Shown here: positions 13,617-13,911 of the stretch, piece by piece
Numbering within the stretch: the first letter of the stretch is position 1
Layout: every line of letters starts with the position of its first letter
Assembly (NCBI GenBank): GCA_018065475.1
Contig: JAGHTD010000299.1
Location: 1-13,911, forward strand
Source of the DNA: Candidatus Colimorpha enterica
Lineage (GTDB): Bacteria > Bacillota > Clostridia > Oscillospirales > CAG-272
DNA length: 13,911 bases
Direction of reading: 5' to 3'
The notes under the pieces: generated by a model
Told to the model about the DNA's origin: nothing
Databases searched by the model: none
What the model saw: the letters and a program-made list of their open reading frames with translations, nothing else
Program-made: the position numbers and the translations under genes

Positions 13617-13781
13617 GTTCCGCAAGCGGAACGTGATATGCGCTTCGCGCTGATGTTCGCCTGCGGCGAGTGATGCGCCTGCGGGCGTGGGCGGCGGAAC
13701 ACATCACATCACATTTGCCGAAGGCAAAAACATCACTGTGCGGCAGCACAACATCACTTGCCCGCAAGGGCAAACATCACT
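13617..13781. repeat. Hairpin array 2: seven short hairpins plus one half-hairpin, ACATCAC/GTGATGT linkers
   Basis: Stems: 13617-13632 (GTTCCGC/GCGGAAC), 13640-13650 (GCGC), 13657-13669 (TCGCC), 13676-13687 (CGCC), a half unit at 13689-13700 ending GCGGAAC without a left arm, 13714-13728 (TTTGCC), 13737-13750 (TGTGC), 13758-13773 (TTGCCC). Linkers before the half unit contain TGATG or TGATAT (TGATGT, GTGATAT, TGATGT, GTGAT); linkers after it are ACATCAC, AACATCAC, ACATCACT, ACATCACT, the reverse-complement polarity. The design matches array 1, but the stems are GC-richer and the linker is related, not identical. Confidence 0.88.
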
Positions 13782-13800
13782 TCTTCCCCGGCAACCGTCT

Positions 13801-13911
13801 TCAGTCGGAAGAGGAGGTTGTTTTCTCTCTGTCAAAAATATACGCAAATGCCTTGGCTACCGCAATATGGGTGCGGACCTCCTTTGGAAGCGGGGCGATG
13901 CAGGAAAGATG
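13801..13911 (-). CDS. C-terminal end of an unidentified protein, 5' part outside window
   Basis: An open frame entering from the right edge on the minus strand gives the last 36 residues of a protein: HLSCIAPLPKEVRTHIAV, then AKAFAYIFDREKTTSSSD and TGA at 13803-13801. The composition looks like coding sequence (an amphipathic helical stretch, then a polar Ser-rich tail), and the GC-rich codons match the chromosomal genes, unlike the deaminase. I do not recognise the family from this tail. It is convergent with the deaminase gene; the first structure downstream of its stop is the last hairpin of array 2, without a U-run. Confidence 0.5.
   Translation of the reverse strand, partial: HLSCIAPLPKEVRTHIAVAKAFAYIFDREKTTSSSD

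Noticed and set aside
13418..13773. Minus-strand frames in the deaminase downstream region
   Set aside because: They read through the terminator, direct repeats and hairpins; the sequence is explained by these non-coding features.
12706..13781. CRISPR array
   Set aside because: There is no constant repeat with unique spacers of uniform length and no cas gene. The constant element is only about 8 nt and the variable part is palindromic.
12581..13911. tRNA-targeted integrative element with att duplication
   Set aside because: I found no second copy of the tRNA 3' end (GGTTCGAATCCTGC or acceptor stem) to the right, and no integrase gene in the window. The right boundary could lie outside.

Overview
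The window looks like a chromosomal segment from an anaerobic member of the Bacillota, most likely class Clostridia. The evidence is gene content and style: an L27 protein with the cleavable Firmicutes-type N-terminus beside its Prp protease, strong AGGAGG-type ribosome binding sites, near-consensus sigma-A promoters, and an HlyD-like adaptor upstream of a YggS protein. I cannot name a genus. Most genes are moderately GC-rich with C/G-ending codons. One block near the right end (about 12.9-13.6 kb) is clearly AT-rich and looks acquired.

Layout, left half (all minus strand). Positions 1-644 hold a 3'-truncated exodeoxyribonuclease III with its own promoter. An operon read from about 5.93 kb down to 0.75 kb holds an unannotated 39-codon ORF, two tandem CNNM/CorC-type membrane proteins, and a GH20-type glycosidase, ending at a compact terminator. 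The first three cistrons and their start sites are joined by ATGA overlaps. Before it lies the rplU-prp-rpmA operon (L21, the L27-processing protease, L27), with a strong promoter, a structured leader and a strong terminator. Further upstream is mnmE-dusB, again coupled by ATGA.

Layout, right half (plus strand). miaA diverges from mnmE across a short two-promoter region, so three tRNA-modification genes (MnmE at U34, MiaA at A37, DusB for dihydrouridine) sit together. An HlyD-like membrane-anchored adaptor, a YggS-type PLP protein and a tRNA-Arg(CCG) follow, ending at a long perfect hairpin.

The accessory part runs from 12.66 to 13.80 kb. An AT-rich cytidine-deaminase-fold gene with its own promoter is bracketed by two arrays of short hairpins. 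In both arrays the stem sequences differ from unit to unit while an approximately 8-nt linker (TATATCAT or its reverse complement, or the related ACATCAC/GTGATGT) is kept. Each array begins right after a long hairpin with the same apex, contains four hairpins, then a half-hairpin, then three more, and reverses its linker polarity at the half-hairpin. I do not recognise this as a named repeat family, and it is the most unusual thing in the window. A minus-strand gene of unknown function enters from the right edge.
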